A program made the translations under genes and the position numbers. 64,000 bases of DNA, from assembly GCF_902498065.1 (NCBI RefSeq), contig NZ_CABVIR010000001.1, forward strand, positions 496,001 through 560,000, given 5' to 3'. This DNA comes from Pseudomonas fluorescens (GTDB lineage: Bacteria > Pseudomonadota > Gammaproteobacteria > Pseudomonadales > Pseudomonadaceae). The notes beneath the pieces are model-generated. The model searched no databases and was not told the origin of the DNA. It worked only from the letters and a program-made list of their open reading frames with translations. Below are positions 46,104 to 55,865 of the stretch, piece after piece. The stretch's first letter is position 1, and each line of letters opens with the position of its first letter.

Positions 46104-47072
46104 CTATTTCGCACGGATCAGCGTCAGCCATGGGCTGTAGCGATCCACACGAATCGGCAGGGTTTCCGCCAGTGCCGTGAACACCCGATCCGGATCGTTC
46201 AACGGGAATACGCCCTGGACTCGCAAGTCGCGAACCTCGGGAGCCACGCGGACAAAGCCCCGGCTGTAAGGGCGTAGCGCATCGACGACGTGTTCCAGGG
46301 GATCGTCCAGCACGTTCAGTCGTCCGCTGAGCCAATCCGCGCGATGACGTTGATCTCCGGCCACTGGTGCAATTGTTCCTGCATACAGCAAGGCCGACTG
46401 ACCTTCCTGCAGGTCGAGCGTCGTGCCGTCGAGCAGACGGGCTTCAACGGAATGCTGCAACACCACCACGCGAGTCGCGTCGTGTTCCTGAGCCACCAGG
46501 AAACGGGTGCCCAGTGCACGTATTTCACCCTGGGCGGTGCGCACCCGTAGCGGACGCTGGGGGTCGGCTGCGACCTGAATCACCAGTTCGCCGTGGCGCA
46601 GAATCACCAGCCTTTGCTTGTCATCGAAACGCAGGTCCGCCGCGCTGTTCGCGTTGAGGCTCAGGCGGCTGCCGTCGGCCAGCGTGAAATCCTGACGCTG
46701 GCCGCGCCCGGTGTGCAGATCCGCCAGCAGCGAGTCACCCAGCGGGCTGCGAATGCCGAGCCACGCGCCGCCACCCAGCAGGCCCAGGCCCGCGATCACG
46801 CGGAGCGCATCGCGGCGTGAGCCGTGGGGCTGCAGCAGCAGTTGCCGCGCTTCGCCGGCCTGACCGGGCAAACGCCGATCCAGGGCACGAATCGTGTTGA
46901 AGGAAGCCCCGAGACGTTCCTGCAAGGTGGCCCAGGCCCGGGCATGGGCGGGGTTCATCGCCAGCCATGTGTTGAACCGTTCTTGCAGTGCGGCATCGGG
47001 TTTGCCGGCACGAAGGCTCACCATCCAGTCAATGGCCTGCTCGCTGACCGGATCAAGGCGCGGCTTGCTCAT
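46104..47072 (-). CDS. FecR-family transmembrane sigma regulator
   Basis: About 322 residues: cytoplasmic N-terminus with DUF4880 (EQAIDWMVSLRAGKPDAALQERF and the WL...P...WATLQ helix), a central transmembrane segment (VIAGLGLLGGGAWLGI near 93-108), and a periplasmic FecR domain (LADGSRLSLNANSAADLRF and GTRFLVAQE). It would hold or activate the adjacent ECF sigma factor in response to the receptor. ATG overlaps the sigma factor stop by four bases; a longer upstream frame is not needed. Confidence 0.92.
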   Translation of the reverse strand: MSKPRLDPVSEQAIDWMVSLRAGKPDAALQERFNTWLAMNPAHARAWATLQERLGASFNTIRALDRRLPGQAGEARQLLLQPHGSRRDALRVIAGLGLLGGGAWLGIRSPLGDSLLADLHTGRGQRQDFTLADGSRLSLNANSAADLRFDDKQRLVILRHGELVIQVAADPQRPLRVRTAQGEIRALGTRFLVAQEHDATRVVVLQHSVEARLLDGTTLDLQEGQSALLYAGTIAPVAGDQRHRADWLSGRLNVLDDPLEHVVDALRPYSRGFVRVAPEVRDLRVQGVFPLNDPDRVFTALAETLPIRVDRYSPWLTLIRAK

Positions 47073-47575
47073 GGCGTCAACTCGCTCAGATAGCACTGAC
47101 GCAATGCCTGTTTCATGTAACGGCTGACCGTGCGCTCCGAAAGCCCCAGCTTGTCAGCAATCGCCACGTAGCTCAGACCGTCCAGTTGGCTGTAGAGGAA
47201 CGTGGCTTTGACGACCATTGGCAAGCCATCGAGTGCCCGATCGATAGCGACCAGGGCCTCGATCAGCTGCAACTGTTCTTCAGGGGAGGGGGCGAACGAT
47301 TCAGGCAACGTGGACAGGCGTTCGAGGTAGGCCAGTTCCAGCTTGCGCCGGCGATGACGATCAAAGATCAATCGTCGGGCAATGGTCGACAGGTACGCGC
47401 GCGGTTGTTCGATGCTGTCGGGGTCTACGCGGGCTGTCAGCATCTGGCAAAACGTATCGGCGGCGGTGTCCTCAGCGTCCGCGTGATTGCGCAGGCGCCG
47501 CTGGATATGCTGCAGCAGCCAACGATGATGGTCGCTGAAAAAGAAGCCCAGCTTGCTGGTCTGAGGAGGTTGCAC
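47069..47575 (-). CDS. ECF sigma factor, FecI-like
   Basis: This 168-residue sigma factor carries region 2 (about 15-85, FSDHHRWLLQHIQRRLRNHADAEDTA, RAYLSTIARRLI) and region 4 (about 110-165, DGLPMVVKATFLYSQLDGLSYVAIADKLGLSERTVSRYM), the iron-starvation FecI pattern. It starts at GTG. It overlaps the fecR-like gene by four bases and the receptor gene follows, forming a complete cell-surface signalling system. A Fur-box-like sequence lies just upstream. Confidence 0.92.
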   Translation of the reverse strand: MQPPQTSKLGFFFSDHHRWLLQHIQRRLRNHADAEDTAADTFCQMLTARVDPDSIEQPRAYLSTIARRLIFDRHRRRKLELAYLERLSTLPESFAPSPEEQLQLIEALVAIDRALDGLPMVVKATFLYSQLDGLSYVAIADKLGLSERTVSRYMKQALRQCYLSELTP

Positions 47576-47595
47576 CGGTTGGCTTTCCAGATGTT

Positions 47596-47614
47596 AGTGT
47601 GAATCGTTCTCAAT
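47596..47614 (-). promoter_or_regulatory. Fur-box-like site upstream of the sigma factor gene
   Basis: On the reverse strand the 19-mer contains TGAGAACGATTCACAC, a partial match to the GATAATGATAATCATTATC Fur consensus, 21 bases before the GTG start. Iron-repressed transcription is expected for this kind of system. Confidence 0.5.
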
Positions 47615-47740
47615 ACTACCTTTGAGAGGATCGTCACTGCAATCTCTGACTTCGCCGATGGCGGGGCGGGATGAATGCCCGCCCGTGCTTCTTGATGTAT
47701 CGTCTTCCGGCAAGGAGTTGAGACTGTGCACGGAGCCCAC

Positions 47741-48316
47741 ATGACATTGACCACCGAAACACTAATCGAAATGGCCATGACCAACCCGGCCAACGCCGAG
47801 ATTGCCCGGCGCCTGCCTGCGCTCGGGATGAACCAGTGCATGCTGACCGCAGGCTGCCTGTTTCAGGCGGTCTGGAACCATCAGTCCGGCCGGCCTGCCG
47901 CGTGGGGCATCAAGGATTACGACGTGTTCTACTTTGATGAAGACGAATCGTGGGACGCCGAAAACGAAGTCATCCTGGCGGCGCGAGCGCTCTTTCACGA
48001 CCTTGACGTGAACATCGAAATCAAGAACCAGGCACGGGTCCATCGCTGGTACGAGCGGCGGTTCGGCAGGCCGTACCCGAAGCTGAAGTCGGCGAAGGAC
48101 GGCATCGACCGGTATCTGATTGCGGGAACGTGCATCGGCCTCGATGTGGTGAGCGGCGAGGTGTACGCGCCTTACGGTTTGGGCGATGTCGCTGACGGGC
48201 TGTTACGGATCAATCCGCTCAATCATCAGCCTGATCTGTTCGTGCAGAAAGCCGAAAGTTATCAGGCTCGCTGGCCTTGGCTGACGATTGTCGACACTGA
48301 CGCTATTCCTGATTGA
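47741..48316 (+). CDS. Nucleotidyltransferase family protein (DUF925/NTP_transf_6 type)
   Basis: This 191-residue protein fits the NTP_transf_6 family: CLFQAVWNHQSGRPAAWGIKDYDVFYFDEDESWDAE contains the DxD-like pair (DYDVFYFDEDE), followed by VNIEIKNQARVHRWYERRFG and TSAIDGIDRYLIAGTCIGL-like segments. The biochemical role is unknown. The ATG at 47741 was preferred to a GTG five codons earlier. It is isolated, between the iron-signalling operon and a convergent NTF2-like gene. Confidence 0.8.
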   Translation: MTLTTETLIEMAMTNPANAEIARRLPALGMNQCMLTAGCLFQAVWNHQSGRPAAWGIKDYDVFYFDEDESWDAENEVILAARALFHDLDVNIEIKNQARVHRWYERRFGRPYPKLKSAKDGIDRYLIAGTCIGLDVVSGEVYAPYGLGDVADGLLRINPLNHQPDLFVQKAESYQARWPWLTIVDTDAIPD

Positions 48317-48366
48317 AGTAAAAGGGGACAGGGCTCGAATACCCCATCCCCTCCATCACGTAACAA

Positions 48367-48798
48367 TCAGAACTTGAACGCCTGACGCCCTACCAACAAC
48401 CATTTGCCTTTCTGCTTCTGCCAGATCTGGAAATTCTCGATTTCGGTCGGAATCACCTCGGCGCCTTTCAGCGCCTGTGCCGAGAAATGGTTGCGGACCA
48501 GCGCGACGTCACCGGACAGGGTGATGGTCTGGTTTTGCATTTCCAGGGTCTTGAAGGCGCTGCGACCGGTTTCGATGTCGGCGATGTATTCCTGTTTGTT
48601 CTGGATTTTGCCGCTGGAATGCCCGTAGGTCAGGTTCTCCGCGGTCAGTGCGTTCAGTTCGGCAATGTTCTTTTTCAGCATCGCCTGGGTCAGGTGGTCG
48701 ACGGCCTGGGCGACATCTTTCTCGCCGGAGGACGAGGCTGCCGCCACGTATCCACTGAAGAGGCACAGAAAACCGATCAGCAATTTCGCTTTTTTCAT
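48367..48798 (-). CDS. Periplasmic NTF2/SnoaL-like (DUF4440-type) protein
   Basis: A 143-residue protein with a signal peptide (KLLIGFLCLFSGYVAA) and an NTF2-like fold: VDHLTQAMLKKNIAELNALTAENLTYGHSSG, DVALVRNHFSAQA, and the terminal IWQKQKGKWLLVGRQAFKF. Members may bind small ligands or act as enzymes of unknown substrate. It converges on the nucleotidyltransferase gene over a GGGGA...TCCCC hairpin near 48327-48353. Confidence 0.8.
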   Translation of the reverse strand: MKKAKLLIGFLCLFSGYVAAASSSGEKDVAQAVDHLTQAMLKKNIAELNALTAENLTYGHSSGKIQNKQEYIADIETGRSAFKTLEMQNQTITLSGDVALVRNHFSAQALKGAEVIPTEIENFQIWQKQKGKWLLVGRQAFKF

Positions 48799-49032
48799 TG
48801 GGTGTTTCCTTGTTGTTGTGGGTGATCGAGTGGCGGATATAGATTCATTCGTCAGTCGTCGTACAACCTAGCATGCACTGAGAAAAAAGCGAACATGGCC
48901 GGGCGGGTAATACCGCATGTCGTAAAACCCCGCCCGAATGCAAATAGCCTTCAATTGCACTGTGATGCAGTCGATAACCTGTTCAGAAGCCATCCGCGAA
49001 TGGCTGTACCCAACTGACAGGGGACCCACAGA

Positions 49033-50646
49033 GTGTCGATAAAACTACGTTTGATCCTGCTGATAGGCACCGGTCTGCTCACGGCGTTGATCATGAGCCT
49101 GGTCAGTTACTTGGGAAATTCGCAAATGGCGACCGCGGTGAATGACAACGAGGTCAGCATGGCCGCGCTGCGCAATCACCTTGAAGCCGACATGATGCAC
49201 GACGCGTTACGCGCGGATGTGCTGTTGGCGATGGTCGTCGGGCTGGGCAAAAGCACCAGCACCCCTGCCGAAGTGCGCAGTTCCATCGAGGAACACGCCT
49301 CGCACTTTCGTGAAGTGCTGGGTGAAAACCTCAAACTGCCGGTCAACGACACCATCAAGGCTGGCCTGAACAAGATCAAACCGAGCCTCGACACCTACAT
49401 CAGTGCCGCCGAGCGCATCGTCGGGCTGGCGCTGGAAAACCCGGATGCCGCGCAAAAGGAACTGGGCACGTTCAACACGGTGTTCAGCCAACTGGAAGAC
49501 CAGATGGCCGCCCTCAGCGAGCTGATCGAGACCAACACTCAACAGACCAGCGCAGGCACGCAGCACGCCATCAGTAACGCCAACGTCACGCTCGGTATTG
49601 TGCTCGTCGTCAGTCTGTTGCTGCTGATTGCCCAGGGCCGCTGGGTGATCCTGAGCATCATGGGACCGTTGCGAACCGCCAGCCGTATTGCCGAGAGCAT
49701 CGCCCACGGCAACCTCAGCGAACCCATTGTCGAACCCACCCGCAATGACGAAGCCAGCGCACTGATTCGCAGCCTCGCGACCATGCAACGTGACTTGCGC
49801 GGCATGATCGAAGTCGTGCGCAGCAACGCCCACGGCGTCAGCGGCATGAGCGCGCAATTGAGCGACGGTTGCCACGAAGTCGCTGGCAGCAGCCAGCAGC
49901 AAAGCGCCGCCGCCAGCACCATGGCCGCCGCCGCGAGTGAAATGACCGCGAGCATCGAAGAAATCACCCGGCACGCCGAGCGTGCGCTGAACATGGCCAA
50001 CCAGGCCGAGACGCTGGCCAAGGACGGTGGTCGGGTGATCCATCAGGTGGTCAATGACATGGACGGGATCGCGCGTTCGGCACAGCAGTCGGCACAGGTC
50101 ATTCGCACGCTGGACAAGGATTCCGAGGCGATATTCAGCATCATCCAAGTGATCAAAGGCATTGCCGATCAAACCAACCTGTTGGCGCTCAACGCGGCCA
50201 TCGAGGCGGCTCGCGCCGGTGAGCAGGGCCGTGGCTTTGCCGTGGTGGCCGACGAGGTCCGTAGCCTGGCGGGACGCACCAGCGCCTCGACCCAGGAAAT
50301 TGCCGCGATGGTTTCACGCATCCAGCAAAGCACCCGCGAAGCCGTCACCAGCATGGAGGCGGGCGTCGCGCAGGTCGACAAGGGCATGGCCGTGACCGCC
50401 GACGTCGAACGCGCCATCCGCGAAATTCTCGAGGCCACGCTGAACACCACGCAACTGGTGAATGACATCTCCCGCACGATTGGTGAGCAGAGCCTGGCGA
50501 GCAATGAAATAGCGCATCAGGTGGAGATGATTGCGGGCATGTCCGAAGGCAACAGCAAGGTCATTGGCCAGACGGCTTCGACCACGGATGATTTGTCGGC
50601 GCTGGCGGGCAAGTTGTCGCAATCGGTGGATCGGTTCAGGCTGTGA
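49033..50646 (+). CDS. Methyl-accepting chemotaxis protein
   Basis: This 537-residue receptor has a helix at about 5-27, a periplasmic four-helix sensor (about 28-185), a second helix (about 187-205), a HAMP domain ([20 protein letters not shown]) and the conserved signalling hairpin [47 protein letters not shown] region (about 360-405). The start is GTG with a weak AGGGG site. Ligand is unknown. It is followed by a REP/duplication region. Confidence 0.92.
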   Translation: MSIKLRLILLIGTGLLTALIMSLVSYLGNSQMATAVNDNEVSMAALRNHLEADMMHDALRADVLLAMVVGLGKSTSTPAEVRSSIEEHASHFREVLGENLKLPVNDTIKAGLNKIKPSLDTYISAAERIVGLALENPDAAQKELGTFNTVFSQLEDQMAALSELIETNTQQTSAGTQHAISNANVTLGIVLVVSLLLLIAQGRWVILSIMGPLRTASRIAESIAHGNLSEPIVEPTRNDEASALIRSLATMQRDLRGMIEVVRSNAHGVSGMSAQLSDGCHEVAGSSQQQSAAASTMAAAASEMTASIEEITRHAERALNMANQAETLAKDGGRVIHQVVNDMDGIARSAQQSAQVIRTLDKDSEAIFSIIQVIKGIADQTNLLALNAAIEAARAGEQGRGFAVVADEVRSLAGRTSASTQEIAAMVSRIQQSTREAVTSMEAGVAQVDKGMAVTADVERAIREILEATLNTTQLVNDISRTIGEQSLASNEIAHQVEMIAGMSEGNSKVIGQTASTTDDLSALAGKLSQSVDRFRL

Positions 50647-50664
50647 AGCGGCGTCTGACCTGAC

Positions 50665-50759
50665 GCCATCGCGGGCAAGCCCGCTCCCACAAGGTCCGTG
50701 TCGAGCCTGACTACTGCGTACGACACGGTTCCTGTGGGAGCGGGCTTGCCCGCGATGGC
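50665..50759. repeat. REP inverted pair downstream of the chemoreceptor gene
   Basis: GCCATCGCGGGCAAGCCCGC (50665-50684) begins one REP and CCTGTGGGAGCGGGCTTGCC (50731-50750) begins its inverted partner, the REPIN layout with about 40 bp between. The right REP recurs at 50884-50912 inside the second copy of the tandem duplication. Confidence 0.85.
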
Positions 50760-50989
50760 AATCGCTCAGGCAAAACAGAACGAATGGCCTAGAGATACTT
50801 ATCCGTCACCGCCCCCTCCGAAGCACTGGAAACAGTCTCCCACAAGGTCCGTGTCGAGCCTGACTACTGCGTACGACACGGTTCCTGTGGGAGCGGGCTT
50901 GCCCGCGATGGCAATCGCTCAGGCAAAACAGAACGAATGGTCTAGAGATACTTATCCGTCACAGCACCCTCGGAGGCACTGGAAACAGT
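50684..50989. repeat. 153-bp tandem duplication including the ilvD 3' end
   Basis: Copy 1 (50684-50836) and copy 2 (50837-50989) are directly repeated. The first 104 bp, including a REP and the intergenic sequence, are identical. The last 49 bp encode the ilvD C-terminus (TVSSASEGAVTDKYL plus stop on the reverse strand) and differ at five positions: four are synonymous third-codon changes and one lies just outside the stop. Only copy 2 is part of the intact gene. This is a recombination scar rather than a simple recent duplication. Confidence 0.9.
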
Positions 50990-52624
50990 CTTCGCATACT
51001 TGGCCAACACCCCGCGTTTGTACTTCGATTCCGGCCGCACCCAGCGGGTCTTGCGCTCGGCCAGTTCAGCATCGGAAACATCCACGGTGATCTGCCGGCT
51101 TTCGGCATCGATGGTGATTTTGTCGCCGTCTTCGATCAGCGCAATCGGCCCGCCATCAAAGGCTTCCGGTGTAATGTGCCCCACCACAAATCCGTGTGAA
51201 CCACCGGAAAAGCGGCCGTCGGTAATCAACGCAACGTCCTTGCCCAAGCCCTTGCCCATGACCGCCGACGTCGGCGAGAGCATTTCACGCATGCCCGGGC
51301 CGCCCTTGGGCCCTTCGTAGCGAATCACGATCACCTCGCCCGCTTTCACTTCGCCGTTGAGAATCCCGGCCAATGCGCCTTCTTCGCCGTGGTAGACCCG
51401 CGCCGTGCCTTCAAAGCGCAGACCTTCCTTGCCGGTGATCTTGGCCACCGCGCCGGTGGGCGAAAGGTTGCCGCGCAGCACTACCAGGTGCGAGTCCTTT
51501 TTCACCGGCTGGTCGAAGGGCAGAATCACGTCCTGGCCGTCGGGATAATCCGCCACATTTTCGAGGTTTTCCGCGAGGGTCTTGCCGGTCACCGTCATCG
51601 CATCACCATGCAGCATGCCGGCCGCGAGCATGCGCTTCATCAGCGGTTGAATGCCGCCGATGGCAACCAGTTCGCTCATCATGTATTTGCCGCTGGGGCG
51701 CAAGTCGGCCACTACGGGGGAGACCTTGCCCAGCTCGACGAAATCATCTAGCGTCAACTCGACATCCACCGCATGCGCCATGGCCAACAGATGCAGCACG
51801 GCATTGGTCGAGCCGGCGAGGGCGATGACCACGCGGATCGCATTTTCAAAGGCTTTGCGGGTCATGATGTCCCGCGGTTTGAGGTCCAGCTTCAACAACG
51901 CCATGACCTGCTGGCCGGCGCGGAAGCTGTCCGAGGCCTTGTCGCTGCCGACCGCATCTTGAGAACTCGAACCGGGCAGGCTCATGCCCAGCGCTTCAAT
52001 GGCCGAGGCCATGGTGTTGGCCGTGTACATGCCGCCACAGGAGCCAGGGCCGGGAATCGCCACTTCTTCGATCTGCTTGACCTGGATTTCGTTGATGTCG
52101 CCACGCGCATTCTGGCCCACGGCTTCGAACACGGAGATGATGTCGGTGTGGCCGGCGCCGGGCCGAATCGTCCCGCCATAGACGAAGATGGAAGGGCGGT
52201 TCAGCCGCGCCATGCCGATCAGGCAGCCCGGCATGTTCTTGTCGCAGCCGCCCACGGTCACCAGGCCATCGAAGCCTTCGCAACCGGCCACGACCTCGAT
52301 GGAATCGGCAATCACCTCGCGCGATACCAACGAATACTTCATGCCTTCCGTGCCGTTGGCGATGCCGTCGGAAATCGTGATGGTGTTGAAAATGACGCCC
52401 TTGGCCCCGGCGGCATTCGCGCCTTTTTCCGCCTCGATCGCCAGTTTGTCGATGTGCATGTTGCACGGCGTCACCATCGCCCAGGTCGAGGCGATGCCGA
52501 TCTGCGGTTTCTTGAAGTCCTCGTCGGTGAAACCCACCGCCCGCAGCATCGAGCGACCGGGCGCACGCTCCACGCCATCGACCACTTGAGAGGAATATTT
52601 GCGCAGATCGTCTTTAATAACCAT
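50942..52624 (-). CDS. ilvD: Dihydroxy-acid dehydratase
   Basis: This 560-residue enzyme makes 2-keto acids for isoleucine and valine. Cys54, Cys127 (VGGCDKNMPG) and Cys196 (GPGSCGGMYTANT) are the expected Fe-S ligands, with conserved GRFSGGSHGFVVGHITPEA near the C-terminus. The length matches the short [2Fe-2S]-type IlvD. Its 3' end is repeated just downstream (see the tandem duplication). A long gap separates it from the divergent mqo gene. Confidence 0.96.
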   Translation of the reverse strand: MVIKDDLRKYSSQVVDGVERAPGRSMLRAVGFTDEDFKKPQIGIASTWAMVTPCNMHIDKLAIEAEKGANAAGAKGVIFNTITISDGIANGTEGMKYSLVSREVIADSIEVVAGCEGFDGLVTVGGCDKNMPGCLIGMARLNRPSIFVYGGTIRPGAGHTDIISVFEAVGQNARGDINEIQVKQIEEVAIPGPGSCGGMYTANTMASAIEALGMSLPGSSSQDAVGSDKASDSFRAGQQVMALLKLDLKPRDIMTRKAFENAIRVVIALAGSTNAVLHLLAMAHAVDVELTLDDFVELGKVSPVVADLRPSGKYMMSELVAIGGIQPLMKRMLAAGMLHGDAMTVTGKTLAENLENVADYPDGQDVILPFDQPVKKDSHLVVLRGNLSPTGAVAKITGKEGLRFEGTARVYHGEEGALAGILNGEVKAGEVIVIRYEGPKGGPGMREMLSPTSAVMGKGLGKDVALITDGRFSGGSHGFVVGHITPEAFDGGPIALIEDGDKITIDAESRQITVDVSDAELAERKTRWVRPESKYKRGVLAKYAKTVSSASEGAVTDKYL

Positions 52625-53009
52625 GACTGCTCCTCACCGGCTCATCGAAAAAAACAGGTTGAGTATAGTGGCCCCGGCGCGCGTGTCCGGACTATCAGGT
52701 CGGGAACAGACGCGCGGGTTTGCTCCAGCGTGATATTCTTCGCCTCAACTTGGTTTGACCTATTCAGTTTGCGTGTCCTCGAGACGCGCCAACAGAATCA
52801 CTGTCGCTCAAGTAGCTGAAGCCAATAACGATAAAAAGTCAGTTCAGTAGGGACATATAAACTGAGGTCGATGGATCACGTCGGCCTTGTGTGCCCACCC
52901 TCCAATCGTCATGCGCGAGAACCCGCGGCATCTGCCTGTATGCCGTGAAACAAGGGGCTCGTGAAGTGAAGATGGAAGGGCGGATGGCGTTTTATCATAG
53001 GTGCTACAG
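52625..53009. promoter_or_regulatory. Divergent promoter region of ilvD and mqo
   Basis: These 385 bp separate the two divergent genes and must contain both promoters. No gene is seen; a frame on the reverse strand is an antisense shadow of mqo. I could not place -35/-10 boxes with confidence. Confidence 0.35.
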
Positions 53010-54656
53010 ATGTTTAAAAAAGTGAATACGGCCCTGCTGGGGCTGGCTTTGTCGATGGGGATCACTTCCGTCCACGCGGAAGAGGCAAAGAAAGTCGATG
53101 TACTGCTGATCGGCGGCGGCATCATGAGCGCGACCCTCGGTGTCTGGCTCAATGAGCTGGAACCTGGCACTTCGATGGAAATGATCGAGCGCCTCGACGG
53201 CGTCGCCCTGGAAAGCTCCAACGGCTGGAACAACGCCGGTACCGGTCACTCCGCCCTGGCCGAGTTGAACTACACCCCGGAAGACGAGAACGGCAAAGTC
53301 TCGATCCCGAAAGCCGTTGAAATCAACGAAGCGTTCCAGATCTCCCGTCAATTCTGGGCCTGGCAGGTTCAGCAAGGCGTGCTGAAGAACCCGCGCTCGT
53401 TCATCAACTCCACACCGCACATGAGCTTTGTGTGGGGCGATGACAACATCAAGTTCCTGAAAAAGCGCTACGAAGCCCTGCAAGCGAGCCCGCTGTTCGC
53501 CGGCATGCAGTACTCGGAAGACCCGGCGCAGATCGCCAAGTGGGTTCCGCTGATGATGGAAGGGCGCGACCCGAACCAGAAAATCGCGGCCACCTGGTCC
53601 CCGATCGGCACCGACGTGAACTTCGGCGAGATCACCCGCCAGTTCGTTGCGCACCTGCAAACCACGCCGAAATTCGACTTGAAACTGTCTAGCGAAGTGC
53701 AAGACATCACCAAGAACGAAGACGGCACCTGGCGCGTCAGCTACAAAAACTTGAAAGACGGCACTAAGTCCGAAACCGACGCCAAGTTCGTGTTCATCGG
53801 CGCGGGCGGCGGTGCACTGCACCTGCTGCAAAAGTCCGGCATTCCTGAAGCCAAGGAATACGCAGGCTTCCCGGTCGGCGGTTCGTTCCTCGTCACCGAA
53901 AACCCGACCATCGCCGAGCAACACCTGGCCAAGGCTTACGGCAAAGCCTCGGTTGGCGCACCGCCAATGTCGGTTCCGCACCTGGACACCCGTGTCCTGG
54001 ACGGCAAGCGCGTCATCCTGTTCGGCCCATTCGCGACCTTCAGCACCAAGTTCCTCAAAGAAGGCTCGTACCTGGACCTGCTGACCACCACCACCACGCA
54101 CAACGTGTGGCCAATGACCAAGGTCGGCATCAAGGAATACCCGCTGGTCGAGTACCTTGCCGGTCAGCTGATGCTGTCGGATGAAGACCGCCTCAACGCC
54201 CTGAAAGAATACTTCCCGAACGCCAAGGCTGAAGACTGGCGCCTGTGGCAAGCCGGCCAGCGCGTGCAAATCATCAAGCGTGATGAAGCCGCCGGTGGCG
54301 TGCTGAAACTGGGCACCGAAATCGTAGCTTCCGCAGACGGCTCGATTGCTGGCCTGCTGGGCGCTTCGCCAGGCGCTTCAACGGCTGCACCGATCATGCT
54401 GACCGTGCTGCAGAAAGTGTTCAAGGACAAGGTCGCGTCCCCAGCCTGGCAGGAAAAACTGCACCAGATCGTGCCGAGCTATGGCACCCAGCTGAATGGC
54501 AGTCCTGAGAAGGTTGCACAAGAGTGGGCTTACACCGCCAAGGTCTTGCAACTGACCCCGCCACCGGCGATCGGTCAGGTTGCGGCCCCGGCTGCTGCTC
54601 CGGCTGAAGCGCCAAAGGCGCCGAAGGCCAATGCTGCTAGCGATATGGCTCTGTAA
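53010..54656 (+). CDS. mqo: Malate:quinone oxidoreductase, exported form
   Basis: This 548-residue FAD enzyme oxidises malate to oxaloacetate and passes electrons to quinone. FAD site [16 protein letters not shown] lies at residues 29-44, with [29 protein letters not shown] and [11 protein letters not shown] typical of Mqo. A signal-peptide-like N-terminus ([20 protein letters not shown], then VHA) suggests the periplasmic-facing type seen in Pseudomonas. The C-terminus ends in a low-complexity Ala/Pro/Lys tail and DMAL. The ATG at 53010 has no strong ribosome site but starts the leader directly. Confidence 0.93.
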   Translation: MFKKVNTALLGLALSMGITSVHAEEAKKVDVLLIGGGIMSATLGVWLNELEPGTSMEMIERLDGVALESSNGWNNAGTGHSALAELNYTPEDENGKVSIPKAVEINEAFQISRQFWAWQVQQGVLKNPRSFINSTPHMSFVWGDDNIKFLKKRYEALQASPLFAGMQYSEDPAQIAKWVPLMMEGRDPNQKIAATWSPIGTDVNFGEITRQFVAHLQTTPKFDLKLSSEVQDITKNEDGTWRVSYKNLKDGTKSETDAKFVFIGAGGGALHLLQKSGIPEAKEYAGFPVGGSFLVTENPTIAEQHLAKAYGKASVGAPPMSVPHLDTRVLDGKRVILFGPFATFSTKFLKEGSYLDLLTTTTTHNVWPMTKVGIKEYPLVEYLAGQLMLSDEDRLNALKEYFPNAKAEDWRLWQAGQRVQIIKRDEAAGGVLKLGTEIVASADGSIAGLLGASPGASTAAPIMLTVLQKVFKDKVASPAWQEKLHQIVPSYGTQLNGSPEKVAQEWAYTAKVLQLTPPPAIGQVAAPAAAPAEAPKAPKANAASDMAL

Positions 54657-54717
54657 CTGGAAGCCTGATCAAAAAGCCCACTGGATCGGCGACGGTCCAG
54701 TGGGTTTTTTTGTGTCC
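54638..54717 (+). repeat. mqo 3' end plus terminator, copy A of a diverged direct repeat
   Basis: Covers the last codons of mqo (ATATGGCTCTGTAA) and the terminator AAAAAGCCCACTGG...GTGGGTTTTTTT (stem 54677-54703). A diverged second copy lies at 56700-56778, about 2.06 kb away, and the two frame the AT-rich islet. Confidence 0.85.
54677..54711 (+). terminator. mqo rho-independent terminator
   Basis: Stem CCCACTGGA/TCCAGTGGG with a 9-base loop and a seven-T run, 20 bases after the mqo stop. Confidence 0.9.
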
Positions 54718-54765
54718 GAGATTCAGCTTTTTCGGATCACACAACCTCCTCACCTGGTGAGCAGG

Positions 54766-54806
54766 CTGTGGCGAGGGGCTTGCCCCCGTTGGCTGCGAAG
54801 CAGACC
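54766..54806 (+). repeat. REP-like element
   Basis: CTGTGGCGAGGGGCTTGCCCCC followed by GTTGGCTGCGAAGCAGACCC is the second major REP type of this bacterial group (TGTGGCGAGGGAGCTTGCTCCC class). It stands between the mqo terminator and the islet. Confidence 0.65.
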
Positions 54807-54948
54807 CACTCAGTATCTTCACCCAGATATCGATAATCCGTTGTGTAATGCGCCTCACTGTTACTGATTCGACTTTGGTCATAGAGGATTCATCGCGTGA
54901 AAGCTTTGTGCCATCATGCGGCGTATTTTGGCCTACAGGGAGAGCCAG

Positions 54949-55767
54949 ATGGATATCGTGCTTTGTTTAGCGGACGGGAAAAAATACAGCACTCAAGCTT
55001 TTGAGCTGCTGGGGGACTACGTTGTTTCGATGTATCGAAGGCAACTTGCATGTCCAGAATGTCGTGGGCCGGCCTTCTATCGCAAGGAATCAACAAGTGG
55101 GCAGGCTGCGTGTTTTGGTGCACGTCCTCACGCAGCGAACTGCGATTTAGCTGCAGTTGAGTCGAAACAAGGTGGAGGACTCGGCCCTGATAAGGAAGAG
55201 CGAATCAATTCTGGAGAAAGAATTGAAGTAGATTTTAATTTTGGTGCTCATCCGATACAGCATGTTCACCCCGACGATCCTATCGATCCGAATGGAAGGG
55301 GGGGACGATATAGTAGAGGTGCTAACGGTCGAGCACGTCCCGCAATGCACCGCCGTCTTAGCACTTTGCTAAAAAATTTGATGCACAGTACGGATTTTGG
55401 AAACTCAGATCAGATAATAGCTTTACCTGAAGGGCAGTTTCGGGTGAGGGATTTTTTTGTTGAGTTTTCTAGCACTTCTGATATGCACTTAAATCAGTAT
55501 CGTGGCTACTGGGGGATGATATCGGATGCTGGTATTTCATCTGGTAGTCTATGGTTGAACAGCGGAGGTAGAGAGGCCGTTAGTATCGTCGTGGGTGGAG
55601 ATTTAAGTGATGTATTTACCGCTAGATTCCCTTGTTCAGACTTAGATGATTTCGCTGGCTCTTATGTACTTGTTTTCGGAGTCCTTAAGGTTTCACAAAG
55701 TACGAATAAAAAACGCTACATCGCAGTTGGCCAACTAGAGAGAATCACCCTTAGTTTTTCTGATTAA
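54949..55767 (+). CDS. Unknown protein with zinc-ribbon-like N-terminus (islet gene 1)
   Basis: A 272-residue protein with GGGAG 6 bp before the ATG. Residues 36-63 carry CPEC...AACFGARPHAANC, a CxxC plus two later cysteines/histidine like the metal-ribbon of CoiA-type nucleic-acid proteins. A Gly/Asp-rich basic middle (PNGRGGRYSRGANGRARP) links to a C-terminal region of beta strands (GSLWLNSGGREAVSIVVGGDL; SYVLVFGVLKVSQ). No enzymatic motif is evident. Codon use is AT-rich, unlike neighbours, pointing to recent acquisition. It is followed 98 bp later by a membrane-protein gene in the same direction, and both are bracketed by the mqo tail repeats. A nucleic-acid sensor role is speculation. 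Confidence 0.75.
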   Translation: MDIVLCLADGKKYSTQAFELLGDYVVSMYRRQLACPECRGPAFYRKESTSGQAACFGARPHAANCDLAAVESKQGGGLGPDKEERINSGERIEVDFNFGAHPIQHVHPDDPIDPNGRGGRYSRGANGRARPAMHRRLSTLLKNLMHSTDFGNSDQIIALPEGQFRVRDFFVEFSSTSDMHLNQYRGYWGMISDAGISSGSLWLNSGGREAVSIVVGGDLSDVFTARFPCSDLDDFAGSYVLVFGVLKVSQSTNKKRYIAVGQLERITLSFSD

Positions 55768-55865
55768 AAAATGGTGGGTTTATTTGTCGTGAAACTGATG
55801 GATGTCTAAAAATAAATCCGCTCCTTTGTTCTTTGTGTATGTATGGTTATAAAAAGGAAAGGTTG

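Noticed and set aside
53004..54269. 421-codon open frame on the - strand
   Set aside because: Antisense to mqo, whose sense frame carries all conserved motifs.
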